A model generated the notes under the pieces. It worked only from the letters and a program-made list of their open reading frames with translations. It did no database searches and was not told where the DNA came from. A stretch of DNA of 64,000 nt from Alteraquisediminimonas sediminicola (lineage in GTDB: Bacteria; Pseudomonadota; Alphaproteobacteria; Sphingomonadales; Sphingomonadaceae), in the NCBI RefSeq assembly GCF_019740335.1, contig NZ_JAHXZS010000003.1:186001-250000 (forward strand), read 5' to 3'. The position numbers and the translations under genes are program-made. How positions within the stretch are numbered: position 1 is the stretch's first letter; each line of letters opens with the position of its first letter. Of the stretch, positions 8,697 to 16,377 are shown piece by piece.

Positions 8697-9433
8697 ACAA
8701 ACGACTGCTTTCACCCGACGAGCTGGAGGTCGCGCTGCGCGATATCGGTACCAAGCGCTATCACAACCGCCATGCGTTCCATCGCCTGTTGCATGATGGC
8801 CAGCTAAATCGCGGCCAGGTTCAAGCATGGGCGCTCAACCGCTACTATTATCAGGCTGCGATCCCCGTGAAGGATTCCCTGATCATGGCGCGCTTCGAAA
8901 CCTCGGAATTACGACGGGAATGGCGCCGCCGGATCGAGGATCACGACGGGAGAGATGGTGCCCCGGGCGGCATCGAGCGCTGGCTGAAACTGGCGGAAGG
9001 GGTCGGCCTGGATCGGGCCATGGTCAAACGCGCCGAAGCGATCTTGCCCGAGACCCGCTTCGCCGTAGATGCCTATGTCCATTTCGTGCGCGATCGCACA
9101 ATACTGGAGGCCGTCGCCTCATCTCTGACCGAACTGTTTTCACCGTCCATCATTTCAGAGCGCGTATCCGGCATGCTGGCCAATTATGACTGGGTCACAT
9201 CGGATACGCTCGCCTACTTTACGCCAAGATTGACGCAGGCGCCTCAGGATAGCGAGTTCGCATTAACCTACGTCAAGCGACATGCCGACACAGTCGAAAA
9301 ACAGCAGGCAGTGCTGGGCGCACTTTGTTTCAAATGCAACGTGCTCTGGTCCCAACTCAACGGGCTGTATCTTGCCTATGTCGCCCCTGGCATGATCCCG
9401 CCAGGTGCCTTCGTCCCCGGGCAAGACACCTGA
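8693..9433 (+). CDS. pqqC: PqqC, pyrroloquinoline-quinone synthase
   Basis: This cofactorless oxidase catalyses the last ring closure and eight-electron oxidation to PQQ. The 246-residue all-helical protein keeps family motifs RYHNRHAFHRLLHDG, QAWALNRYYYQAAIPVKD and IEDHDG near the N-terminus and LTYVKRHADTVEKQQAVLGAL near the C-terminus. The length is usual for the family. It overlaps pqqB by ATGA and pqqD by one base (TGATG), which indicates translational coupling. Confidence 0.97.
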   Translation: MNKRLLSPDELEVALRDIGTKRYHNRHAFHRLLHDGQLNRGQVQAWALNRYYYQAAIPVKDSLIMARFETSELRREWRRRIEDHDGRDGAPGGIERWLKLAEGVGLDRAMVKRAEAILPETRFAVDAYVHFVRDRTILEAVASSLTELFSPSIISERVSGMLANYDWVTSDTLAYFTPRLTQAPQDSEFALTYVKRHADTVEKQQAVLGALCFKCNVLWSQLNGLYLAYVAPGMIPPGAFVPGQDT

Positions 9434-9705
9434 TGTCTAAATCGGATCGCATTCCCCGCTTTCGCCGGGGAACGAAACTCCGGTTCGACAAGACCCGCAG
9501 CACATGGGTGGTGTTGGCACCGGAAAGATTGTTCATGCCGGATGAGATTGGGACTGAAATCCTGAAACTCGTGGATGGTCAGCGGTCAATCCGTGTCATT
9601 TCGCTTGAACTGGCTGGCCAGTTCAATGCGCCCCTCGATGTAGTAGAGCCGGACGTAATCGCAGTGCTGGAAGGTCTGGTAATGAAGGGAGCAATGGAAT
9701 TGTGA
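9433..9705 (+). CDS. pqqD: PqqD, PqqA-binding chaperone
   Basis: PqqD binds PqqA and presents it to the radical-SAM enzyme PqqE. The 90-residue protein has the family pattern: an N-terminal strand region (IPRFRRGTKLRFDKTR), LLAPERLF-like text (VVLAPERLFMPDEIG), and a C-terminal winged-helix segment (DVVEPDVIAVLEGLVMKGAMEL). The start is the ATG inside TGATG at the pqqC stop. It overlaps pqqE by 4 bp. Confidence 0.95.
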   Translation: MSKSDRIPRFRRGTKLRFDKTRSTWVVLAPERLFMPDEIGTEILKLVDGQRSIRVISLELAGQFNAPLDVVEPDVIAVLEGLVMKGAMEL

Positions 9706-10790
9706 CCCAACTGACACCTCCCATGGGGCTGATCGCGGAGTTGACACACCGGTGCCCGCTCCAATGTGCCTATTGCTCCAATCCACTCTCGCTGGATCCG
9801 CCCCCAGACGAGTTGACGACCGACGAATGGCGACGTGTACTGGACGAGGCGGCTGAAATTGGCGTCCTGCAATTACACTTGACCGGCGGTGAACCGATGG
9901 CCCGGCGCGACCTGGTCGAGCTGGTTTCCCACGCGACCAATATCGGGCTTTACACCAACCTTATCACATCCGGCGTGTTACTCGATGATGATGCGATGGA
10001 ACGCCTGCTGGCGGCCGGGATTGAACATATCCAACTAAGCTTCCAGGATGCAGTACCAGAAAGTGCAGATCGTTTCGGCGGCTACCGTGGTGGTCATGCC
10101 AAGAAACTTGAGGCCGCTCGCCGCATACACGATGCGGGTATGCCGCTCACCGCCAACTTCGTCATTCATCGCCAGAATATTGAGCGCCTTGAGGACATGT
10201 TGACCCTGGGTGAGCAGCTTCGTGCCGATCGCATCGAGATCGCACATACTCAATATTATGGCTGGGCATTGCTCAACCGCACTGCCCTACTCCCGACTGC
10301 GGAACAGTTGGAATTTGCCAATCAAATAGTCACTGATGCACGGGACCGCCTGTTGGGCCGGATAACGATCGACTATGTGGTGCCAGACTATTATGCGGCC
10401 CGCCCCAAGGCGTGTATGGGCGGCTGGGGTAACCGCTTCATCAACATTTCGCCAAGCGGCAAGGCATTGCCATGCCATGCGGCCGAAACCATTCCCGACC
10501 TGACTTTCCCGTCGGTCCGGGAGCACAGCCTGTCGTCCATTTGGACGGGCTCGCCTGCCTTTGCCCGGTTCCGCGGCACTGACTGGATGCCGGACCCTTG
10601 CCACAGTTGCGAGCGGCGCGAAATCGACTGGGGCGGCTGCCGCTGTCAGGCACTGGCATTGACCGGAGATGCAACTGCCACTGACCCCGCCTGTGCCAAG
10701 GCACCCTCCCACTTCGTCATGGCAGCGGCCATCCGGCAAACGGCCGATGCCGGCCTTGATTTTGTGCCGCGCCGCCTGAAAGGGGCCTGA
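9702..10790 (+). CDS. pqqE: PqqE, radical-SAM PqqA peptide cyclase
   Basis: PqqE forms the carbon-carbon bond between Glu and Tyr of PqqA. The 362-residue protein starts with GTG inside GTGA at the end of pqqD. The radical-SAM cluster motif is CPLQCAYC (Cys18, 22, 25), followed by LTGGEPMARRDL. The C-terminal SPASM region supplies auxiliary-cluster cysteines (ACMGGWG, PCHAAE, CHSCERREIDWGGCRCQA, PAC). All expected residues are present. Confidence 0.97.
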   Translation: MTQLTPPMGLIAELTHRCPLQCAYCSNPLSLDPPPDELTTDEWRRVLDEAAEIGVLQLHLTGGEPMARRDLVELVSHATNIGLYTNLITSGVLLDDDAMERLLAAGIEHIQLSFQDAVPESADRFGGYRGGHAKKLEAARRIHDAGMPLTANFVIHRQNIERLEDMLTLGEQLRADRIEIAHTQYYGWALLNRTALLPTAEQLEFANQIVTDARDRLLGRITIDYVVPDYYAARPKACMGGWGNRFINISPSGKALPCHAAETIPDLTFPSVREHSLSSIWTGSPAFARFRGTDWMPDPCHSCERREIDWGGCRCQALALTGDATATDPACAKAPSHFVMAAAIRQTADAGLDFVPRRLKGA

Positions 10791-10794
10791 GACC

Positions 10795-11805
10795 ATGACG
10801 GCGTTACGGACATTATATCCGCCCATCGAGCCTTATGAGACCGGCACCCTTGATGTCGGAGATGGCCATGTCCTCTATTATGAACGCAGTGGGACACGCG
10901 GTGCCAAGCCTGCCATATTCCTGCACGGCGGACCGGGAGGCGGGATATCCGCCAAGCATCGCCAGCTATTCGACCCGAAGCTGTACGATGTGCTGCTCTT
11001 CGACCAGCGTGGTTGTGGCAGATCGACACCATATGCCGAACTCGAGCACAACACGACCTGGCACCTGGTCGCCGACATCGGAAAACTGCATCAACTCATG
11101 GGTACGGAACAATGGTTGGTATTCGGCGGTTCCTGGGGATCGTCATTGGCGCTGGCCTATGCAGAAACCTATCCGGAACATGTGAGCGAACTGGTGCTGC
11201 GCGGTGTCTTCACCTTGCGCCAGGCCGAACTGGATTGGTATTACCAGTACGGGGCATCAGAAATTTTCCCGGACCATTGGGCTGATTTTCTTGCCCCAAT
11301 CCCGTCCACAGAGCGCCATGATCCACTCATGGCCTATCGCAAGTTGCTCACCGGCAACGATGAAGCTGCCCGATTGCAAGCAGCCGCCGCATGGACACTA
11401 TGGGAAGGTCGTACATTGAACCTGATGCCTGAATCACTAACCGGAACCGGGTTTGTTGATCAGCACTTCGCGCTCGCCTTTGCACGGATTGAAAATCACT
11501 ATTTCATCCACCAGGGCTGGCTGGAAGAAGGGCAGTTGATCGACAACGCAGGACGCTTGAAGGGCATTCGAGGTACGATTGTACAGGGCCGCTACGACAT
11601 GGTCTGTCCAGCCCGCACCGCCTATGATCTGCATCAGGCCTGGCCCGATGCCGATTTCGCATTGGTAGAAGGCGCGGGCCACTCGTATCTCGAGCCCGCT
11701 ACCCTGGACCGCTTGATCCGTGCGACGGAGCATTATGCGTTGGCCCCCACCTTGCCACGCCTCGACCCGTGCAGTAGCGACATCCCCTCCGCTGCAACAC
11801 GGTGA
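10795..11805 (+). CDS. Proline-iminopeptidase-like alpha/beta hydrolase
   Basis: This is an S33-family aminopeptidase that removes N-terminal proline. The 336-residue protein has the start YPPIEPYETGTLDVGDGH, the oxyanion motif LHGGPGGG, nucleophile Ser in GGSWGSSLAL, and late Asp/His in GRYDMVCP and GAGHSYLEP. It begins 4 bp after pqqE and overlaps the next gene by 4 bp (GTGA), so it belongs to the PQQ operon. No pqqF or pqqG protease gene is in the window; this enzyme may help trim the peptide, which is inference. Family confidence is high. Confidence 0.9.
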   Translation: MTALRTLYPPIEPYETGTLDVGDGHVLYYERSGTRGAKPAIFLHGGPGGGISAKHRQLFDPKLYDVLLFDQRGCGRSTPYAELEHNTTWHLVADIGKLHQLMGTEQWLVFGGSWGSSLALAYAETYPEHVSELVLRGVFTLRQAELDWYYQYGASEIFPDHWADFLAPIPSTERHDPLMAYRKLLTGNDEAARLQAAAAWTLWEGRTLNLMPESLTGTGFVDQHFALAFARIENHYFIHQGWLEEGQLIDNAGRLKGIRGTIVQGRYDMVCPARTAYDLHQAWPDADFALVEGAGHSYLEPATLDRLIRATEHYALAPTLPRLDPCSSDIPSAATR

Positions 11806-13172
11806 CTACCCCCCCCACCAATTCGGTCAATGGGCTTCCGGCACCTCGACGCCACTGGGCCGCAATTGCGATCTGGCTGGCAATGGCCATGACGGTCCTG
11901 GACAGCTCCATTGCGAACGTGGCGTTGCCTGTCATCGCTCGCGATCTCGGCACAAGTCCGATTGCCTCGATATGGATCGTGAACAGCTATCAGTTGGCGA
12001 TCGTAATGACATTGTTCATATTTGCCGCCATCGGTGAGATTGCCGGCTATCGACCAGTATATTTGCTGGGGTTGTTCATCTTCATCATGGCGTCCGCCAA
12101 ATGCGCCCTTTCCGATCATCTGCCGGCACTTGTGGTGGCGCGGTTTGTCCAGGGCCTCGGTGCAGCCGCGATCATGAGCGTAAACGGCGCCTTGGTTCGC
12201 TTCACCTTTCCTGCCGGGCATCTGGGGCGCGCCATGGGTTACAATGCGGTGGTGATTGCCATTTCGGCGACTGTGGCACCGATGGTAGCAGGAACAGTAC
12301 TATCGTTGGTATCGTGGCGCTGGCTATTTGGCATCAACTTGCTGTTCGGGCTGTTGGCGTTAGCAGCCGGCTATCGCTGCCTCCCGGATGCGCGCGGTCG
12401 GTGGCGACTATTTGACCTACGCTCCGCCGCGTTGAGCGCATTGTCTCTCAGTGGACTGTTCCTGGGCATGTCCGTCACAGCGCAACATGGCGTTGGGCCA
12501 TGGAGCCTCGCTGGCGTTGTGCTCTTCCTGACTGCAGGCGCCATCGCCATAGGACGTGCCAACCAGCAGGATCAGCCGCTCATCCCCATCGACCTGACCC
12601 GCATGCCGGTCCTGCGAAATGCATATGCCGCGTCCTTGTGTACTTTCGCCGCACAGATGATCGTAATGGTTTCCTTGCCATTCTACCTTCATCTGAACTT
12701 CAGATTGTCTCCATGGGAAACGGGTTTGATCATGACACCCATCCCGCTTGGCCTTGCCTTGCTTGCACCATTGGCAGGTCGATTATCCGATCATGCCAGC
12801 CACGCCTTGATTGGCGGTGCTGGCCTGTGCCTTTCTGCGGCCGGGTTCATTGCCTTTGCCGTGCTGCCTGCTTTTCTGCCCTTGCGTGCCACACTGATCA
12901 TGTGCGGCTTTTTGTGCGGCGCCGGCTTTGGTTTGTTTCAGGCGCCCAACAATCGGAAAATGATCGGGGCAGCGCCACGTGAGCGCAGTGGAGCGGCTGC
13001 AGGTATGCTCGCCGTATCGCGGCTCGCGGGACAAACTGCTGGTGCGATGATGGCGGCTTTCCTGATCCGCCATAATGGAACTGCGAGCAATGCTTTCTTT
13101 TACGTGGCGGCGGCGCTTGCACTTCTGGGAGCCTTGCTGACCCCTGCAACTGTTCAGCGGCTTGCCAGATGA
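11802..13172 (+). CDS. MFS transporter, DHA2 (14-helix) type
   Basis: This 456-residue inner-membrane proton antiporter resembles EmrB/QacA drug exporters. Motifs are LDSSIANVALPVIARDLG in the first helix region, WIVNSYQLAIV, and RFVQGLGAAAIMSVNGALV. Hydrophobic segments run through the whole chain, about 14 by eye. A GTG start overlaps the peptidase stop. Because it ends the pqq operon it may export PQQ or a processing product, but substrate evidence is absent. The recombinase module begins 44 bp downstream. Confidence 0.88.
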   Translation: MTTPPTNSVNGLPAPRRHWAAIAIWLAMAMTVLDSSIANVALPVIARDLGTSPIASIWIVNSYQLAIVMTLFIFAAIGEIAGYRPVYLLGLFIFIMASAKCALSDHLPALVVARFVQGLGAAAIMSVNGALVRFTFPAGHLGRAMGYNAVVIAISATVAPMVAGTVLSLVSWRWLFGINLLFGLLALAAGYRCLPDARGRWRLFDLRSAALSALSLSGLFLGMSVTAQHGVGPWSLAGVVLFLTAGAIAIGRANQQDQPLIPIDLTRMPVLRNAYAASLCTFAAQMIVMVSLPFYLHLNFRLSPWETGLIMTPIPLGLALLAPLAGRLSDHASHALIGGAGLCLSAAGFIAFAVLPAFLPLRATLIMCGFLCGAGFGLFQAPNNRKMIGAAPRERSGAAAGMLAVSRLAGQTAGAMMAAFLIRHNGTASNAFFYVAAALALLGALLTPATVQRLAR

Positions 13173-13215
13173 CCTGACAAATGTGCCGATCCAATACCAA
13201 ACCCCTCAAGTTTCC

Positions 13216-13290
13216 ACTCGACTTCGCTGTCAGTTCGAGCATTGGTGTGAACGTGAATCGCGGGCCATGGAGTGGGGCCGCGCGCCCTGA
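13216..13290 (+). pseudogene. Truncated copy of the small ORF that precedes DUF3489
   Basis: This frame keeps RLRCQFEHWCERESR and a stop. The same peptide is the second half of a complete 52-codon ORF in the other module copy (60472-60630). Here the 5' half is missing because homology between the modules begins at 13217, just after the MFS gene. Confidence 0.5.
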
Positions 13291-13360
13291 AGGTCTATCC
13301 TTACAGGGCATTGGGTGTTGGAAGCGGTGAGGTGCCGCTTCCTTGCCAAGGAGGCCACCC

Positions 13361-13576
13361 ATGACGACACTCAAAGCCCCCACCAAGATCGATGGAGTAA
13401 TTGATCTGCTGCACCGCGACTGCGGCGCGACCTTGACCGAGCTGGCGGAGGTCACCGGCTGGCTGCAACACACGACGCGTGCGGCCCTGAGCGGCCTGCG
13501 CAAAAAGGGTCATCCCATCAGCAAATATATGCGCGATGGGGTGACTGCCTATCAGATCACGGCGGCCCGGTTATGA
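13361..13576 (+). CDS. DUF3489 family small protein
   Basis: This 71-residue protein carries a winged-helix-like DUF3489 domain: LTELAEVTGWLQHTTRAAL, then GLRKKGHPISKY and VTAYQI. The ATG at 13361 is preceded by AAGGAGG; an upstream TTG in frame is less likely. It overlaps the DUF2924 gene by 4 bp and is always next to it in this module. It probably binds DNA, perhaps as an accessory to the recombinase. Confidence 0.85.
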   Translation: MTTLKAPTKIDGVIDLLHRDCGATLTELAEVTGWLQHTTRAALSGLRKKGHPISKYMRDGVTAYQITAARL

Positions 13577-14022
13577 GCACGCTGGACGAACAACTGGCAG
13601 CACTCACGACATTGTCGACGATGCTGCTCCGCGCCGAATGGCTGCGTCTCCATAAGGTGCCGGCACCAGCCATGACTAACGACCTGCTCCGACGCGGCAT
13701 CGCGCACCGGCTGCAGGAGCGCGCCAAGGGCGGCATGCCTTCTGGTACTGTACGGGAGCTTGGTCGACTGTGCCGACATTATGCCCGAACGGGTGCGGTG
13801 GAGGCAGCGCAGCCCAGCCGGATCAAGCCCGGCACCCGGCTGGTGCGTGGCTGGGGCGGTGAAAGCCACCATGTGGTGGTGCTGGAGACTGGCTATCTCT
13901 ACCGTGATCAGAACTACACTTCCCTGAGCCAGATCGCTGCCGGGATCACAGGCGCCAAATGGTCCGGCCCTCGCTTCTTCGGGCTGATCAAACGCAAGAT
14001 GGTGGAGGTCGCTCATGCGTAA
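13573..14022 (+). CDS. DUF2924 domain protein
   Basis: This 149-residue protein of the DUF2924 family is found beside serine recombinases in alphaproteobacterial mobile elements. Typical text is LRAEWLRLHKVPAP near the N-terminus, IKPGTRLVRGWGGESHHVVVLE in the middle and SLSQIAAGITGAKWSGPRFFGL at the end. The role is unknown; the tight coupling (4-bp overlap before, 8-bp overlap after) suggests a recombinase partner. Confidence 0.9.
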   Translation: MSTLDEQLAALTTLSTMLLRAEWLRLHKVPAPAMTNDLLRRGIAHRLQERAKGGMPSGTVRELGRLCRHYARTGAVEAAQPSRIKPGTRLVRGWGGESHHVVVLETGYLYRDQNYTSLSQIAAGITGAKWSGPRFFGLIKRKMVEVAHA

Positions 14023-15691
14023 TGCCAAGGGGTGTTCAACACCCAAGTCCATCCGCTGTGCCATCTATACCCGCAAATCCACGGAAGAAGGATTGGAGCA
14101 GGACTTCAACAGCCTTGATGCCCAGCGTGAAGCCTGTGCTGCCTATATACTGAGCCAGCGTCATGAGGGTTGGACACTGGTCCCTGACCTTTATGATGAC
14201 GGTGGGTATTCCGGCGGCAACATGGATCGCCCTGCCCTGAAGGCCGTCCTTGCCGAAGTGGCTGCCAAGCGGATTGATGTGATCGTGGTCTACAAGGTCG
14301 ACCGGCTCACGCGCAGCCTGTCGGACTTTGCCCGGATTGTGGATGTGCTTGATGACGCGGACGCCAGCTTCGTGTCTGTCACCCAGTCCTTCAATACGAC
14401 CACCAGCATGGGGCGCCTGACCCTGAATGTGCTGCTGTCCTTCGCGCAGATCGAACGCGAGGTGACCGGCGAACGTATCCGCGACAAGATTGCCGCGTCC
14501 AAGGCCAAGGGCATGTGGATGGGTGGTCAGGTGCCACTTGGCTATGATCTGGATGATCGCAAGCTGACCATCAATCCGACTGAAGCTGACACTGTCCGCC
14601 ATATCTTTGAGCGCTATGCGGCCTTGGGTTCTGGCAAGGCGCTAATGGTGGAGCTTGATGCAGCCGGCATCAGGAGCAAAGCAAGGATCAATCGCCACGG
14701 TCGCGCCTATGGCCAGAACTCCATCAGCCGTGGCGCCTTATATGCCATGTTGCAGAACCGGCTATATCTCGGGGAGGTGGTCCACAAAGGCCAATGCTAT
14801 CCCGGCCAGCATGCGGGCATTATCGACGCAGACCTCTTCGATCAGGTGCAGTTGCAACTGAAGACAGCGAGGGTGGATCGACGACTGGGGAGCAATGCCG
14901 TTGAACCAAGTCTTCTTGCGGGACTGATGGTCGATGGACATGGGCGTCGGCTGTCACCAAGCCATGCCGTCAAAAAGGGCCGGCAGTATCGTTATTATGT
15001 CTCGCAGAATGACGGGGCAGAAGCCTCAGGTGAACCATGTTGGCGGATCAGCGCCAATGACATCGAGACATTGGTGTGTGCCAAGGTCAAGCAAGCCATC
15101 CACGATGCCATGCATCAGCGCATGGCCAGTGGCGATCTATCGGGCGATGTTATTACCCGCATGAACAGGAACGCCGGTCAAATCCGGCAATTGCTGGAGG
15201 ATCAAGTTCCGGCAAATGTGCGCGAGGCGCTCCTATCTGTGATTCAGCGCATTCAGATCAGCCAAGCCAGTCTCGACATCCAACTCAATGTCTCGACCAT
15301 TGATTCGGCGCTGGGGGAAACCGCGCCCATCACGATCGCCAGCAAGATCGGCTTTGTCCGATCTGACAAACAAGTCCGCATTCACATCCCGCCGGTCATT
15401 GATGAAGCCAATCGACCGCGTAACCCGATATTGCTCAAACTGATCGCGCAGGCATTCACGGCAAGGCAGGAGTTGGAAGCCGGTGGTTCATTCGATGAAG
15501 TCGCCACACACATCGGTTGCAGTCGCGAGCATCTCGCTGATCTAATCCGCACCAGCTATCTGGCACCGTCCATCATCAAGGCCATCATGGATGGAGAGCA
15601 TCCCCCAACCCTCACCCGCAAGCAACTGGTCGAGACGAGCAGGATCCCGCTTGATTGGGAGAGTCAGCACAAGATGTTCGGGTTCGGCTGA
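14015..15691 (+). CDS. Large serine recombinase
   Basis: This 558-residue site-specific recombinase has an N-terminal resolvase domain (about 12-165) with catalytic Ser22 in YTRKSTEEG, followed by DDGGYSGGNMDRPAL, KVDRLTRSLSDFARI and FNTTTSMGRLTLNVLLSFAQ. A recombinase domain follows (PLGYDLDDRKL, about 175-270), then a zinc-ribbon-like region (residues about 305-355). Length and order fit the large serine integrases. It looks intact. The last 386 bp are almost identical to those of the second copy. Confidence 0.95.
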   Translation: MRNAKGCSTPKSIRCAIYTRKSTEEGLEQDFNSLDAQREACAAYILSQRHEGWTLVPDLYDDGGYSGGNMDRPALKAVLAEVAAKRIDVIVVYKVDRLTRSLSDFARIVDVLDDADASFVSVTQSFNTTTSMGRLTLNVLLSFAQIEREVTGERIRDKIAASKAKGMWMGGQVPLGYDLDDRKLTINPTEADTVRHIFERYAALGSGKALMVELDAAGIRSKARINRHGRAYGQNSISRGALYAMLQNRLYLGEVVHKGQCYPGQHAGIIDADLFDQVQLQLKTARVDRRLGSNAVEPSLLAGLMVDGHGRRLSPSHAVKKGRQYRYYVSQNDGAEASGEPCWRISANDIETLVCAKVKQAIHDAMHQRMASGDLSGDVITRMNRNAGQIRQLLEDQVPANVREALLSVIQRIQISQASLDIQLNVSTIDSALGETAPITIASKIGFVRSDKQVRIHIPPVIDEANRPRNPILLKLIAQAFTARQELEAGGSFDEVATHIGCSREHLADLIRTSYLAPSIIKAIMDGEHPPTLTRKQLVETSRIPLDWESQHKMFGFG

Positions 15692-15715
15692 ACCAACTAA
15701 CCCAACGGAAACAGT

Positions 15716-15738
15716 ACGGGGCTTCGGCCCCGTTTCTT
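15716..15738 (+). terminator. Rho-independent-like terminator after recombinase
   Basis: A 7-bp GC stem ACGGGGC/GCCCCGT closed by a TTCG tetraloop is followed by TTCTTGTT. It lies 25 bp after the recombinase stop and is repeated after the second copy at 63050. Confidence 0.75.
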
Positions 15739-15747
15739 GTTCCAGAG

Positions 15748-15918
15748 CTACCCAGAAATCTCGGGCGTACCATCTTGGCCTTTGGAGATATCGCGCCATA
15801 TCTGCGCACGAACCTCGGCCCAAATGGTCTCCACAAAGCGGTGGGCAGATGCAGGCCCGCGCAAGCGACCCATAATGCGGACTATTTTCAGGGTATATGT
15901 GGAATATCCCGGCGTCTC
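15748..15918 (-). pseudogene. C-terminal remnant of an unknown gene, convergent with recombinase
   Basis: The minus strand is open for 57 codons ending ...VETIWAEVRAQIWRDISK, then GQDGTPEISG and a stop at 15748. The text reads like protein, with IMGRLRGPASAHRF before it. A stop at 15919-15921 blocks it upstream. The terminal GQDGTPEIS reappears in degenerate form in both 185-bp repeats near 63.1 and 63.6 kb, so this sequence travels with the module. The family is not recognised. Confidence 0.4.
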
Positions 15919-16377
15919 TCAAAACGCGGAATGTTTGGTGCGCGGCGCAGTCCAGACCGAACCGGTCTCCTCGGACCGGTAGCTGTTTTAGGGCCAAATA
16001 ACAGGCTCTACGCGATATCTGGTACGTCGACTGCGACACAGATTGCATTTATCCCTCTGAGAAATGGCTGAAATCTTCATATTTCCATGAAATTGAAACT
16101 GACAATTTCAGGCCAGAACAGCTTCCACCTGACCATGGTCAGGCTGCCGGGTAAGGTCCGACCCATACCGTTTGACGAAGGATTATACATCTGAATCAGC
16201 ATCTTGAGTTAAATCCAAAGCTGTGCCATAAGACTAACTGGCTCAAGCGGGGCATTCTTTAGGCAGCACCGATACCATCGAGCCAACACCACGCCGCTGA
16301 CGAAGCGGCGGGTGAGTTGTGCTGCCTCGCCTCCACCTCTCCCCCGCTGTTTTTGTCATCGCCCGACATTGGAGTTG
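15919..16377. other. Spacer before methyltransferase gene
   Basis: In this 459-bp stretch I find no gene, repeat or RNA that I can support. It becomes A+T-richer near 16070-16240 and probably holds the promoter of the methyltransferase-terminase genes. Confidence 0.4.

Larger units (their letters stand above)
13217..15750 (+). mobile_element. Recombinase module, copy 1
   Basis: This 2.5-kb unit contains the truncated small ORF, DUF3489, DUF2924, a large serine recombinase and a hairpin terminator. The same unit recurs at 60551-63085 in the same orientation. Homology starts at CTCGACTTCGCTG in both and ends in the region after the terminator. By eye, the copies differ by several percent over most of their length but by only one base in the last 386 bp of the recombinase gene. 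Confidence 0.8.

Noticed and set aside
15542-16048. 168-codon minus-strand frame across the end of the recombinase and the terminator
   Set aside because: It runs through the recombinase gene and a hairpin; the protein-like text in this area lies in a different minus-strand frame (15748-15918).
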